This document shows positions 23,175-37,472 of a stretch of 64,000 bases of DNA, piece after piece. Under the pieces are notes generated by a model. That model saw nothing but the letters and a program-made list of their open reading frames with translations. It ran no database searches and had not been told where the DNA came from. The translations under genes were made by a program, and so were the position numbers. The stretch comes from Perilla frutescens (taxonomy: Eukaryota; Streptophyta; Magnoliopsida; Lamiales; Lamiaceae), in assembly GCA_026008535.1 (NCBI GenBank), contig BRKX01000011.1, positions 44,252,183 through 44,316,182 on the forward strand, read 5' to 3'. The first letter of the stretch is position 1. The number at the start of each line of letters is the position of its first letter.

Positions 23175-26100
23175 TCAGAAGAACTCCAGAACTCCTGTTA
23201 TCGTGATGGGTGGATTGAACTCGAGATGACTCGCCTTTCCTTCTGCGAGTAATTGAGGAAACGTATTTGCTTCTTTCGCTGCAACACCTTCTGCAGTCCA
23301 TACCGTCACATGTGGCCATTCATTTTTCGAATCTAATTTCTCCCCATCAACTACTCCAGGCTCGGCTTCCAGTGCTGCCAATTTCTCAGAGAACAAGAAT
23401 GAACTCACAGCAATAGGAACGTTTTGGTTGAGGTATGGAGCAAAACCGGCTACAGCAGTTACACCATGACTTCTCTTGTGAGCCAGTGTCATGTGGGCTC
23501 TTGTGAGGCTGCTCTTCAAATCCTTGTCCTTGAGGAATTCTTCGACTCTATGATCCTTTGTACCTAACTGTTCCATGTAACCAACAATCAATCCCGTCTG
23601 CAACCTACAAGTTGTCCCTCAAAGCTAGTTTCTACATGCTAGACTAGAACCACCAGTGACAACAAGAAATTCAACGTGGTTTTATACACACAAGCACATG
23701 CATAGTTCTTCAGATAAAGAGTGCAAACTCGTGTTAAGTGCATTTAGATGAGACATTGACCAGGGTTAGGGACAGTTAAATTAATTTCTTATTGTAGCAT
23801 CCGGTAATCACTTACATTATGAAGGAGATCAATGACTTCTGAGACAGGCAGACTGACAGCAGCAAAGACAATGGTTTTAAGATTCCTTTTTTCACTACTA
23901 GGTGCTTTATACTCTCCCTTTGCGATTGCTTTAAGTTGTTCGATAACTTTTTCAACAGCAACACCAAATGGGACCTGGGAATAAGAGTAGAGGATTTACA
24001 AAATCTATGTAACAAGGCAAAAAACAATACCTTTAAGCTTACATCTGAAAGTGCACTATTTGCACCAATGAAAATGAGATTTTCCTATCTAACGAGCGCT
24101 CTAATACTGACCTGAATCGAATTGAGATGTTCAGCATTTGCAAACAAAGTATCGCGCAATTGCTTCTCCCATTTAGCCCACTCCTTTGCATATTGGCCTT
24201 TAGAGGAATCCAATCTAGCAGATGAGAAGCATTACAAAATTAAATCAACTAGATAAGAAGGCACTGAACCACCATCAACATGCTGGACAAGGCATGCTTA
24301 ATTGCATATATAAGAGGTTATAAGATCAACATAGTGCAAACAAGCTTTATATAACTTAAATAGATAAAAATACAGAGTGGAGCAGGGACATTACTTTCCA
24401 TGCTGTATGGAGTGAAGCTTGTATAAACTTAACCCTTCCTCCAAAGTAGATTTCACACTTTCAGGTAGAGGAGACCTTTTTCACATGCAAAGATAAAAAG
24501 ACTGTGAGTCCATTGTCAAGAGAGAGAGCATTAGACAGAAATTTAAACCAATCAATACAGCCTAAACAGTTAAATAGCAAGCTAACAGTGGGAAGTATTA
24601 AACATGCAACACAACAACGATTTTCATGTGTTTATTTTTGTTATCTACTAGCCTCTCTTTCTTCATCTACTTGTAGGCTCAGCGGACGATATCAACCAAG
24701 ATCCATTTATCATAATTGAATAGCCTGCCATCATATTCCCGGCAGATATTGCATCCTCACAAGTGTAACAACAGGACCATACACTGTAACATCACTTCTA
24801 CTCAAGAATCTAAGAGGCTAATTACTGCAGCACCAAAATCAGACACACAAGGCTACATCAGCACATGGTGAAGCCAGGTCAGTGCGACAGCAGTACTTTT
24901 TTTTTTAAAGAACCTTCATTCCACAAATAAGTGAATAAGTATCTCCTGCCATATATCATCAACAGCAGTACTTTTTTTTTTAAAGAACCTTCATTCCACA
25001 AATAAGTGAATAAGTATCTCCTGCCATATATCATCAAGATCCAAACCATGTTCATGCCCCGAAGAAAAAAAAAGCATGAAACTTTTTCAGGAATTAATTT
25101 AAAAGCCAAGTGGATTTACTCATATTAAGCACAAATTTACACTGAATCAAGGATGAGAACACGATATATTTCATGTATTATGCCTAGTGTTGACCAGTCA
25201 TTCAACTGCCGAACCACAAACCATCAAAACAAATGAAAGAGGACTGTATCAAAAGGGGGTCACCAAATGATTAATCGTGCAGTTGTGTCAAACCAAAATA
25301 TAACATCAGTCATCCCAAGTGATATCATGCCCTAGGGAGTCATGTTGTGTTAGATACTGCACCTGGTCAGTGGGAAGAGTTTTGTGTTCATGATACATTC
25401 TAAAAAGCATGTCTACATAACAAATGAATTCTTGAATCCACTCAAAAAAGATAGGACTACTTTACACTGAAGAGTAATTATGTATAACAATTAACAACGA
25501 TCAATAGGATTATTCATCTCAGAAAAAAAAAAAACAAAAGGAACGACTAAGATCCCTAAGCATAAACTAATCTAGTAAAAGAACTGGAGAAAACAATCTT
25601 GCCAATTAGTCTTATATAAAAATCAGACCTTTTGGGTTCCAACAAAGGTATCTTCACAATCGAGCCAAAACGTTCTATTAGCTCCGTTTCAAACTCCTTA
25701 CGGTCCTGGTGATTGTAGGTCAATGGCATAATTATAAAAAAAAGGTTTTAGAAAGATGTAATAGTTTTTCCATAACTTACTGAAGTAACTGTACCTTGCC
25801 ATCATAAAGATGGTAGAACATCATTAACACATAACCAGCATTTGGAGATGACTTGTCAAGATTTCCCTAGATGACGCAAATGAAAAAATAGTTATAACGC
25901 TTAAATTTTCCAAGAACGGAGGGAGTGGACTACCTAACCTGAGCTAATATCATTATTACCGGATGATTAACACGGTGAAGCACTCGAAATATGAAAACAG
26001 CAAGAGCATCGAGAGAGAATGGATTTGATTCAGTCCCTGCACAATTTCAGGGGAGAAAGTAGATGAATAAACCAATTAGTGAAATATGAAAGCAAAGATA

Positions 26101-26899
26101 TTCAATAGCAGACAAATAATTAGAAACCTTAAGAAAAGCATATCAAAGGATATACTTAACAAAAGCATAAAAGAATTATGTAGAAGCAACAAAAAACTTC
26201 CCAAGTAAAGTTGTGATGGAATCAGCAATGCATACATTAGCTTTCTGATAATGACGAGAGAGTTCTTGCATACATTGTTTTATTGAGAAAGAGAAATAAA
26301 TGTTAAGAATGCAGCATTGGAGAAATAATCATCGTTTTCAAAAGAACATAAGCAAAGTTGAAACAGATAGAACAATCAGCAACGTTCCTGAAAAGAAGAT
26401 AAGACTCTTGTGAAGAAATTAACCTTCTGAATCAGGTATGACCGGAACTGCAGATGCCCTTGAGCTGCGACACATGTCCTCAATCTACAAAGATTTGGAT
26501 AACATAAAAATTTAGTTAAACTTAACAAAATCTTATATATATATATATATATATATATATTACTGTTAGCATTTTGTGGCAGATGAGAAACTACCAGTTC
26601 TTTTGTATGGATAACAATCTTCATCTGACAAACTTACAAAAAATACAAATACACAATTGGATGAAATAACCAAACTCAAGACAGAAGAATAAATTTCTGA
26701 CCTGTCTCCAAACTTCTTCATTGGGAGCGTTTTTGTCAGCAAGCATAATTGAGTTCGGTTTCTTGCGGTACTCTTGACCAACCTTTTGCCAATACCTCCC
26801 TAATTATGATACAATAAGTAAATCAAGAAATAGGTAAACGATATAGTGAGCTAGAACCAAATAAAATACTACTAATAGGGCCCCCCTCCCACACACATA

Positions 26900-26944
<45 letters not shown>

Positions 26945-29802
26945 TTTTGTGCTTATTGTGCGAGTAATGTGCCATTAAGCACTCCAAAAAATCCTACTAT
27001 AATCAAGCACATTCTTTGTTTCATTTTACATGATACTTGTTACTGTAAGTTTCAAAGAAAATATAATTAGTTTATACAGTTCAAATATTTGAGAAACTTC
27101 ATAAATTTGCAAGGAATGGTCCTGTAGCAATGGACATTTATGTATGTGTGTATGTAAGTGTGTGTGTGTGTGTGTGTGTGATATATCAAATGAGGTAATA
27201 TAACTTGACCCACCAAACAAGAAAATAACCACATTTATATCAAGAAAAGAAAAATGAGAAAAAATGACACCACAGAGAATATCTTTAGTTGATTTGACAC
27301 AATGAGAAAAAATTGACACCATAGAGAATATCTTAGTTTATTTGACACAACGGGATAGCTGCTAAGTCAGTTTGTACAGAATAGGACCAATAATATATTC
27401 TGACAGACCACAATCAGGAAATTGACAGGGAAAATGAGATTCAGCAGTATACCTTTGATAAGATCACCCATCAAACTATGCATTGGACGATCATCACCGA
27501 GCCTTCCAGGGGTACCCAGTATTTCTTTACAAAGTGCTGACTTAGCACAACCAGGGATTCCTAATTGGAAATTGACGATGAACTCAGGAAATTAAAGAGC
27601 AGGAATAAATAGGACAGGGCAAAGATCAGGCAGGAGATCCTTTTCCAGATAAGCATAGTTCAAAAAGACACGCGTGCATGTACACATAAACACAGAAATC
27701 AATGATATTTTTTCATGATATTTACAAGTAGTATGACGTGCACTAGCACTTCCATAATCTGTAGTGATACGCAGAAAGTGCATAAAACTAGCATAACTCC
27801 TACCTGGAAAGAAGACAATAAGTCCTCGATCTTTAGCAATGGTTTCCTTGACCATGGGAGTTGGACTTGAAGGAATTATATCTCTCTCAGGTTCAAGATC
27901 ACCCTCCTCGTCTCGGCCTCCCTCAATAATGGCCATGAAATCTTCAGCTCTAACCAAACTTCCAGCAGATCCAATCAAAGCTTGATTTTGAGGACTGCGC
28001 TTTGCATATTGCTCGAGGAATGGCTCTGCTTCGCTAAGGTATGTAGACGATGGCAGTGATTTGTGTCCACATTTTCTACGAATATATACAGCCCTTGATA
28101 GGGGTAAAAACAAATCACATACTGCATCACAATTTTGAAAAGAATGTAGATAGATATCGAGATATACCATTCATCCAGCATCTTGCTGAGCTGCCTTTGC
28201 TTTGCAGCTGAAGTATTCCATTTCTGCATTTGCCTAGAGGGGCCAGATAAAAGTTATAGATACAACACAAGAGCACACTCCTTAATATATTTCACCTTAA
28301 AAGTCCAATGGTTTTCAGAAAAAAATTATGAGATAGAAAGCCAGAAAGAAAAATTCACAAGAGCCATTGCTCGCATCATAACCTAGACGATAGCCCTAGA
28401 AAAAACTTCTATTGACATCAATAATAGGTCCAATTACTGCAGAAGATGCAAAAAGAGTTTGTCATAGCACTAGGTCCTGACCAAGTTTCCAAGAATTGAC
28501 AATATCTACTTGAAAAGTAAAATGAAACTTAGAAACTAATTCACACCACAAAATCATGAGGAGTCTTCTAAACTGTTTTCTGACACAAGTGCCAACATCA
28601 TTCTTAAAACAAGGGCCAAAGTTCTTTCAGAACTTTTCGCCTGAGCAAGTGGCACAATACCTTCAGTAAGGAAAATAACCATTTTTATTTGAATTTTTCT
28701 ATTGACGCTTACACGCATGCAAGTTAGGCTTTAGGGAAACTACCTCATGTAGTAGGCCTTGTATGCAGCTTCACCTTGTTTAAAAAGAGTAGACAAACCA
28801 TTTCGAATCAGAAAGGTCCGTATCTGCATGCTCGACAAAGAGAATAAGGAATAATGCATCCAATACATGCTGAATGAACAGCACGTAGAGTAATCGATAT
28901 AGAAACATCATCGAAAGTACATGTAATAGACAAAAATACTTATAGGATCAAATTCTCTTTTTTCGTTCTTTCTTGTTTTCCTTGATAGGAAAAACAGAAC
29001 ATTTTACTTGATAAAAGCTCCCTCAAAAGTCAAAACTAAACAAACCAATCTCAAAGTTTGCAACATACCCCGTGCCCACCTTGCATCTATAACTTAAAGA
29101 GTCCTTGTAAATGAAAAAAAATCTAAAACAATGATAGACGTAACTCAACAAAAGGAATATCCTACCGAATAATCCACCCAAAATTTCAAGCACCATAGAA
29201 TAGTGGTAAAAAAAGTGAACACATTTTTACATGATAGTGATTTATTGCCAAAGACACTGAACAAATTTGGGTCTAAATGTTGAAGTTTTTTTCCTTATTT
29301 TATAAACAAAAAAAAAATTATGCTTGAGGGCAAGGGACCAGTCAGCCACATATCAATAAGTCAGTGGGGTTTTAACTTATAAACTATAAAGTATCACACA
29401 TAATGATGATCAGGACATAACTTCTGACATCATTTCAAACTACTAAAGATAATTAGGGTGGGATGTAATCAAACAAACTACAATGATCTGAGTAATTGAT
29501 GAATACAGGGCAAAACTCTCATACCTTATACGTAAGGAACTTCAACTTGATCATCAGGTTTGCATCTTCATCAGCTAAATCATCTTTTGCAGATTCACCA
29601 TTTAAGCCACTCCCAGAATTAGTTTTCCCTTGGAATTCCGCAGCTCTTTCCTTATTAGCCTTGAATAAATTTAGGTCGACAAAAAAACCTGAGAAAGCAA
29701 CAAATATTAGACCATAATTTCTACAATTGTCAGCACTGGCAAGCATTTTGCAAAGATATCAAAAGGAACAACAAAGAAAAATGGCACACACACACACACA
29801 CG

Positions 29803-29869
<67 letters not shown>

Positions 29870-32800
29870 TGCAGGAGCACACAACACTCTGACTAAAAAA
29901 AGTAAAAAATAAAACTATCAAGCAGTGTATCGACAATATATTACCATAGATCAATACATCAGGCAAGAGGACCTTACAATGCAATGCTATTCTGGAAATT
30001 AATAGGAGTGCCGCATATGTTTCATGAGATGAGCAATGCTCACATAACTCAAAATATAAAATTCCAGAAATAATTACACATTACAAATATACAGAGCACA
30101 AATTCAGAGCAAAATATATACCTCGATATAGTGGCCACAATCCAGGATTATGCCTGCAATATGCCATATTTATTCATTAAAAAACAAATTACAGGAAGAA
30201 ACTATATGCATAATACCAAAATTAGTTCTATAGGAATAAAGAAAAGCACGATAGAATTACACCTAATGTATGAAGCGTAATAGATTTACAGACTTCATCA
30301 TACCTCATCTCTTTCTGGTACCGTCTAAAAGTTGAGTCGCTGTGGACATGGACAACCATCTTAAAATGAAGACTGTCATTTGTAGCAGAGTCGACTTTAT
30401 GAAAATTATGATAAAACTTAAAAGCAGCAGGGTAGTGCTTCTCTCTCATCACACGAATCATTTCCTGAAGCAAAGGTTAATGAAGTTAATGACATTGAAG
30501 TAGATAATTGCCCATCAGGATACTGGAGCAAGCTGACATGATAAGAGAAGGGAAATGAAAAGTTGAGGATATAAATTATCACTCTCGATCCTCTTGTCCA
30601 CCAAGGACAATAGAATCGCACTTTACACAATCTAACAAGGAAAAGCTTCACCTTGCTGTCAAAGAGTTTATGCATTCTCCTACCCATCGTGAAGTGAATA
30701 TGAAAGAATAAAAACATTGCTAAAAACCATGTACCGGTCCTTATTTTTCTTTTCCGATTTCCCCAGTTCTCAAACTCAAGATTAAGTTGCACGAGAAAAG
30801 CAAACCTGTAATTTGGTAGTAGAAAAATCTGCTGGACGGGTTTGCAGAAACTTTGACAGAACAGATCGATCTGCATTTCTTGAATGAATATCAGAGGCTT
30901 CAATTCCAAACCAGTCCAAATGGTTTGGGGAGAAAGATGTACCAACATTTTCAAGAAGTGCCTTAATTTGCTGCAGTTATAACCAAACAAAATAAAAAAA
31001 ATGACCAATTCCAAGTACAATGCCTAGACGGTTAGGTAAAATAAGCATCTTGATAGAAGGAACATCAGATAACCTGCTTTTCATTGGTTCTGTTTGCAGC
31101 ACATATTTCACGCAAGCTGGATCCAAGTTCACCTGGTGTGCAATTTACAGACAAAAGTGCACAAATCAATACAAAATCAAGTCAGAGTTAGTGAAGTATG
31201 GTGCACACAATAAAGGTTGGAAAGAAGGTAGACGCAACATTAACTAAATTAACACATTGGCCAAAAAAATTGGAATTAGAAGCAACATTTCTCATTAATG
31301 GGAAGTTGGGAACACAAAAATATGAAAGTTGTAAATAAGAAATTTATGTCAGTAAAGACGGATGCCAGAGACTATTCTTTTGCCATGTAACTAGGAACCC
31401 TGAAAACAGTCTCGTAGTAAACAAAGCCATCTTCAAAAGGATTAAAGTTGATTATTCATTTGTCCATGTAAAAAGTAGTTAGTAAATACATATATTGATA
31501 TTACCATGGGAAATTACACGCAACCAACAAACAATTGTACAGGATCCCTCAATTTGGTATAGTTCACAGGAGGATGGCAACCCACAATTCTTCTCTGTTT
31601 CTTAAAACTTATTTTAATGCTAATTTAAGGGACATGAGATTTTCTATCAATTTAATATGCCTTGAAGATTGATGATTCAAACTCATCATAGGTTCTTGTT
31701 GCTACTTGCTACCCTCTTTAGGATTACTGGTTTTGACAGTGAACTCAGATGATTTGATTGATTTCCCATAAGCTAGCATATATAAGGAAAATGGTGCATC
31801 CAACATTACTTTTCTATACAAAAGAAGATTTAACTGAGATAAAATCAGATTACCTCCCTCCATTGGTGGTGGAGGATAGTCTCTCAAAACCTGCTTCATA
31901 TGTTCTGAGCTCTCGTGGCTTACTATCCGAGCCACTAGACCTTCCAAGATTTCACCCTGCACCATTATATGATCTTTTGATCCTGTAGGTTGGGGGGGGA
32001 TACAGATCAGTTTTTTATGCAACTAATTTGATAACTATAGATATGAAAATTCAATTAGCTCAACTATAGTCGACAGTAAATGTTGGGGATGGGATTGACT
32101 GCAGGCAATACACAGGACATACAAAATATATTCAAACAGCAAGACGAATCAAGGAGTTCTCAGCCTCATTTATGGTTTATCAGGTTATGGCATACAAATA
32201 TCAGTATTGGACAATGCACGGGCCATAGGAAAATAAGGTATAGGCACGCAGGATTTACATTTAACATAGTGGTATAGTAAATAATGTGTGAAAATGGAAG
32301 AACCTACAAAACAATGGAAAATCAGGCTATATACTGTATGTATATTAATTATAGGCAGGTTAATGTCAAGGGAAATAAGTTCACATAAAGAGTATTAAAT
32401 TCATGATAGGGCCCAACATACAAGATCGAACCATCAAGATTCATGAAATAAATTCTTTAATTGATAAAAGATGCACTTGTGCTCTTGACATCGAACATGA
32501 TGGGATTAGTTTGTGACCTAGCTCAGGAAGGGTGAAATCAGTGGAGTATACCAAGTTGAAAACAAGACCATGTTCTACCCTAACTCAGTTGGTCAGTCCA
32601 AGCAAGAACAAAACCACAATCATCTGTCAACAGCTAAAACTAAAGCATGCTAATTTGATAAACACAACAAAATCGCAACAAATATTTAGTAAAAGTTGCT
32701 TTCTTAATCTCAATCTAACTTTACCAGGTATTGATATATCTGAAACTTCGTCGAGTGCTTTGCACACAGGTGTGGCTGTTCCTTCCTCACAGAGTGCATC

Positions 32801-35800
32801 AAAAGCCGCAAAAAATGATGTGACAGATTTCCTGAAATAGAGAGAGAATATTCAAATGCACAAAAAGAAGTTTGTAACCTTGATTTTAAACTTTCACCAG
32901 CTGAAATAGGGCAGGATTCTTCATCCCGTTTGAATCACTATTTGACACAAGGGCAGGGGACATCATAAAATTTTATTCAAATAAACGTTCACAACAAAGG
33001 TATGTGTTGCATGGAGATTTGCATGTGAGTAGGTCGAAAGTTGGACTGCGTCTTGGTGACCTTAAGCTTACAAAACAATATGCTATCATGTACACGGACT
33101 TTTAGCTGTCTCCGATTTATGAAAGAAGAAGAGTTCTTCAATCAACAAAAAATATAGTTGAATTCTTTGTTATTGCTCTGTTGGACAGAAAAATAAACAG
33201 AATGTGCAGGCATTGAAGTGATGAGCTACTTCATACACACTGATTGGAGTGATTAGATAAGCCAAAAGTCATCCGTACTCTATGGTAGAGGAAAGCAAAA
33301 TAGCAGTAATTGCCTTCATGAGATGCCCAAAAAGAGAGCCAAGGAGAGTTGAAAAACGTTGCAGGAGTCATAGTACAACTAGGGCTGTATATGAGCCAAA
33401 TCGAGCCGAGTACCATCGGGCTCGAGCTCGGCTCGGTAGGAAAAAATCAAAGTAAAATTTGATAGAAATCAAAGTAAAATTTCCACGCATCAAGAAACAA
33501 AATTTCTTATACATTCAAACAATAATAAATCAAAACTCACCTTGTCGAGAATAACCACACATGATTTGTGGGTAGTCGCCAGTTTCTACAAAAAGCGATA
33601 AGATCAGGAGTTGAGTAGAATTTTGGTTTTCCGTTGCCCAACTCTGTGACTGCAGTCACAACCACTGTAAAAGATAGGAGAAGAGTATAAGCAAAATGGG
33701 GGCATACAAACCTTAAATTTTAGGAATATCATTGAAACTGAATACAGATGAGAACCCTTCATTTGTAGTTTCAGAAAAATACAGATATAAAAGTAATACA
33801 AAATAAAAGAGGCACTGATAGTCCTTCTGCCCTTCAACCGTATGCACTAAACATAAATCATCTGCATTCACAAAAGCATGATAAATAAAGAAATTATACA
33901 ACCATTTTGCTCCAAAGCACATAGCTAAACCAACGCATGATCTGCAAGCCCCACTCACCTTTAGTCCTATCTTGTATCCACTTCAAGGGAATATGAGTGA
34001 AATAGGAAACATGATGTTTTTTCATTTACAAGGGACAAGTAGTTTAGGACAACTGGAAGAGGATGCAGTTGCTCTCACCTCACATCACATGGAACGAAAA
34101 TTAAGAAGTATATGATCTTTGGAATAAACCTTCAATTTCTAAACTCATGTAAAAGAAAAGCAAGAAAAGGAAGAGAGTAAACTGATAATTAAGCGCACAA
34201 GGAAATTGGGCTGCTAAAAGAGATGATTATAATGGCATCTCTCATAAGGTAAAGTCTATTTCAAATATATAGTTTGTGGCTATCCCAATAGTCAATATCA
34301 AGGAATCAATGAAAATATTTTCTGTTCACTCACCATAATCATCACGAGGGCGTTGCCCATGGTCTCCCAGTACAGCAGTTACCAGCTCCATTGATATGCA
34401 CATACGATTCCTCTGAGTACAACAAACGGGTAATTCTTTTTTTTAGATGATAAGGAAAAACCAGTAAAGAACAGCACGAAGCAACATGGAAGTGTACAAA
34501 TCTTAGCACAACCTCATTTACTATAAAGTAAATGTATTAAGTGTGCAATTCTTAAAATAGCAACACATGCAGGGTATCTTCATTGGAATTTAGGATGAAA
34601 AGAATAAAAGTTCTACAAAGCCATATCATTACTGAAGCTTAAATTATAACAAGTCTTATTCGCTTAAATTCAAAATCTCAAAACTCAAACCAAGTTGAAA
34701 AATTAGATGTTAACTTCTCATCTAACACGAGAACTGTGAATTTCATATTTCTGAATTAGACTTGAGCATAGCTATCCCATTCCAGATTTACCTCAAGAAA
34801 CTCATTGAACTCAGCTTGCTTCTTGCTGGCTTGTGAACCCCACGCTTCACGAAACATGCGCCCCAGTACAAAAACACCAACAGCAGTGTAACTGTAGTAC
34901 ACGCATGGAATAACAAAGGCTTCGATAAGACAATAAATGAAAAGCAGCAAAGCAACAAGGCCAATAGAGATCAATTGGGACTCAAACTGCCAAATATTTT
35001 TTCTTATTTCTAGAGCCTAATGCATGTACAATAAAAATACCCTAAGCTCTTAAAATGCCGAAACATATAATGCCAGAAAGATGCTTGATACTGTTTAAGC
35101 AAATGGCACAAGCCATGACCAACATAGACCAAGAGTTAATAATTGCTACTAATTTAGTCGTTTTTCTTCCCGCTCCAGCAAAATTATTTGTTATGAGTCA
35201 TATGTATTGTATGTTCAAGGCCACTTAACTACCTTTCTCGCTCTCATGGAAAGGAAGGTAAGACCAGCAGCTAATTCAAGTTTAGAGATATACAAAACCT
35301 AAAATCTTCCTTTGGCTGATCTTGACATAAATTGTGGGACAATAGCCCCTTGACTACAGTGAGACGTTAAAACACCCAATCCCATTTGAACGAGCAAACG
35401 GAGGCGATATGACTATAGCCCTTAATTAGGTGGGAGGTAGCGTTACTTAGTGACTAAGTAACTTAGTGCAGTGCAACGTACATGCCAATTGTCAAGCAGC
35501 AATAGAAAATTATCAAGACTACAGTAAACAGTAATTAATAACAAAATGCTACAGCAGAGTAAATTAAAAGGCTTGCATAATTCACCCAAGTAAAAAATAA
35601 TTTAGCTTAACTTTTGGCTTCTGACATGACAGTTATATTGAAATCAAAACATGAGAAAATGGATGCCATAAAGAATAGCAAAAGAGGAAGTGAAGGATAA
35701 GAGGATCCATCAATAATGGACTTACATATTCCCGTAGCTATTCTTGGCATATGCTCCTCCCTCATGTCCGGCATACATGAAAAGTGACCCAGAGTGCTTG

Positions 35801-37282
35801 AGTGAAACCTGTAAAAGTTACCGGAAATCTTAGATGCAAACAGTAAAGTCAAAATTTAAGGGAAAACAAAGAGAAAGGAAAAGAAAAGATACAATACTAA
35901 TATAACCAAAAGTTCTTTTATGAGGAGGCAAGAGAAACCTAAAAATAGTCCATTGTCCTACCTCCACTGTAGCTAAGCCTTTGGAAACCATCTCTATCAT
36001 CCTTGTCCTAACCTGTGAGAATTGCATTAAGAAAATTCAAGCATATACATCACACACTCAAAAGGTGTCTGTAACAACATAATACTAACTTCAACTGCTG
36101 ATCGCTAAATGACTTATAATTTTTTACCAACACCTATATAACTATGAGAAGATGAGCCATAAATATCATCAAATTCACTTGAAACGATCAATATTTATCT
36201 GGTTAATAAGCGAAGATAATCACAACACTAGAAGTTACTATATTCTGTATCTTGTTCTATCCATACAAAAAGCATAGTCGCTTACCTCTTGATCGGACTT
36301 CTCATTTTCAAATTTGGGGTAAAAAGTAGCTCTAACTTGCGCAAGTGAGTATGTCGAGCTGTCTGTGGTGAAACTTTCCAACATTTTGCCGCTAAACAAC
36401 TTACTTGAAACAGCAGCAGAGGTCCCAGCAGAATCCTTTTGGATTCCATTGCCCGGTACTGCCGTTTGATCAACTGGAGCTGAATCTAGTTCCACTGCTG
36501 TAGTGCCACTTACTGTACCATATGACTTGGGCTTCCATACAGATTTTTGTTCACGAACAGGTGCATGGGTTGTTAGCCCAATGCACCCAAACTGTATTGA
36601 TGGGACTGAGAGAGCAGGCTCTTCTGCAACAGTCAGTGCATTGAGCCTATCCTTGGCAGCTTCCATTACTGCATTTGAGGAATCTCCACAAGCTGAGTTG
36701 GCTTTTGACTTCTCCACCCATTTGTGTTCTTTACCGACCCCCCATGGCTGAGTTATTGCACATTATAAAATCCAATTACCATCACTCCACTTTAGCAGAA
36801 TACACTACCAGGCACAACTATCTTTAAAGCAAGAATGCTAGATGATTAGCAAGAATACAAGGCCACAAATGGTAAATCTTGAACTCAAACAATTACAGAA
36901 TACTCCAAGGAATATAAATAAAATTGTACAAGTTCCGAAAGCAAATACAAAATATTTCACAACGCTATACGAGAAATTCCAACTTGGTGCACCCTTGAAT
37001 ACAAATTTCAGTCCACATTAACAATCCATAGTTTTAGTAGCCGAGCATCAGATAGTCAAATACAATACCAAAACGCCATAATCATGGACATCAGTATTCT
37101 CAGCACCACTTTTAAGGGATCTCCCACAGCCGCAACACAAAAATCAAAACAGGGAAAAATAAGCATCAATAAATAATAACCATTACAAATTTCAAACCCC
37201 TACGTTCAGTAGTATGAAAACACAAAAAACATGAGTCCTGCAAAGACGCAAATGATCTACGACGTACCTGCTTGCGAGGCAT
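23175..37282 (-). CDS. RNL: Plant tRNA ligase (RNL/RLG1), 27 exons
   Basis: Joins tRNA halves after intron removal and the HAC1/bZIP60-type mRNA in the unfolded protein response. Exons, from the start: 37268-37282, 36286-36747, 35962-36012, 35726-35808, 34792-34891, 34334-34412, 33541-33664, 32725-32831, 31854-31982, 31074-31132, 30806-30970, 30304-30464, 30122-30153, 29525-29688, 28744-28823, 28168-28233, 27804-28093, 27453-27560, 26702-26799, 26424-26484, 25960-26036, 25795-25866, 25629-25705, 24395-24475, 24112-24214, 23816-23974, 23175-23567. All phases agree: 3396 nt, 1131 residues (about 1104 in Arabidopsis as I recall). Ligase nucleophile Lys180 lies in LKHSGSLFMYAG, the kinase P-loop is GIPGCAKS at 723-730, and the 2H phosphodiesterase motifs are HMT (1026-1028) and HVT (1087-1089). 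The start used is ATG 37282 (MPRKQ); an upstream in-frame ATG is annotated separately. Many introns hold microsatellites but no stop breaks the exons. Confidence 0.95.
24887..25036. repeat. 75-bp tandem duplication in a tRNA ligase intron
   Basis: Two virtually identical copies (24887-24961 and 24962-25036) each begin ACAGCAGTAC, run through a T tract and end CCATATATCATCA. They lie in the intron between exons 23 and 24. The near identity indicates a recent slippage or replication event. Confidence 0.9.
26902..26942. repeat. (GA)n microsatellite in a tRNA ligase intron
   Basis: An uninterrupted GA run of about 40 bp follows a short C- and CA-rich tract. A (TA)n run of about 27 bp lies nearby at 26535-26561. 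Confidence 0.9.
27250..27352. repeat. ~50-bp tandem duplication in a tRNA ligase intron
   Basis: The segment ATGAGAAAAAATGACACCA followed by AGAGAATATCTTTAGTT and GATTTGACACAA occurs twice in a row with a few changes, between exons 18 and 19. A (TG)n run precedes it at about 27150-27180. Confidence 0.8.
29784..29866. repeat. Compound (CA)n-(GA)n microsatellite in a tRNA ligase intron
   Basis: A CA run (29784-29801) joins a GA run of about 60 bp. It lies in the intron between exons 13 and 14. Length polymorphism is likely. Confidence 0.9.
33380..33440. mobile_element. hAT-like terminal remnant in a tRNA ligase intron
   Basis: TAGGGCTGTATATGAGCC followed by GAGCCGAG and CTCGAGCTCGGCTCG repeats has the look of a hAT element end with its subterminal repeats. 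Only about 60 bp remain and no partner end is seen. Confidence 0.4.
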
Positions 37283-37417
37283 GGTTTGGGGGAAGAGTGA
37301 TGAGTGAGAGGGGGTGAGAGAGAAAGGGCGAAGCGGAAAGAAGCTTCTAGAGGAGAAGAGCGGGCAAGAATAGAAGGTATTCGAGAAACCACACAAAAAT
37401 CTCCGCGAAACAGACAT
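37283..37417 (-). CDS. RNL: Optional N-terminal presequence of tRNA ligase (upstream in-frame ATG)
   Basis: An ATG at 37415-37417 is in frame with the MPRKQ start 135 bp downstream with no stop between. It would add 45 residues beginning MSVSRRFLCGFSNTFYS. The extension has no Asp or Glu and is rich in Ser, Phe, Pro and Arg, the composition of plastid or mitochondrial transit peptides. Plant tRNA-splicing enzymes, including tRNA ligase, have been reported in more than one compartment. If transcription starts about 30 bp from the TATA box at 37463-37472, this ATG would be very near the mRNA 5' end and easily skipped, giving two isoforms. That last step is inference. Confidence 0.55.
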
Positions 37418-37462
37418 CCACTAGAAGACAGAAGAACGGCGCAGGGTGTGCGTATAATGTAT

Positions 37463-37472
37463 CTATATATAG
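37463..37472 (-). promoter_or_regulatory. TATA box of tRNA ligase gene
   Basis: CTATATATAG is the only strong TATA match just upstream of the coding start. It predicts a transcription start near 37430-37440 on the minus strand. Confidence 0.55.

Noticed and set aside
23568..23603. Upstream extension of the last tRNA ligase exon
   Set aside because: It would insert residues absent from the family. The acceptor at 23567/23568 keeps length and phase.
36238..36717. Start of tRNA ligase within exon 2
   Set aside because: The apparent start there is a GTG; the exon joins in phase 0 to the ATG exon at 37268-37282.
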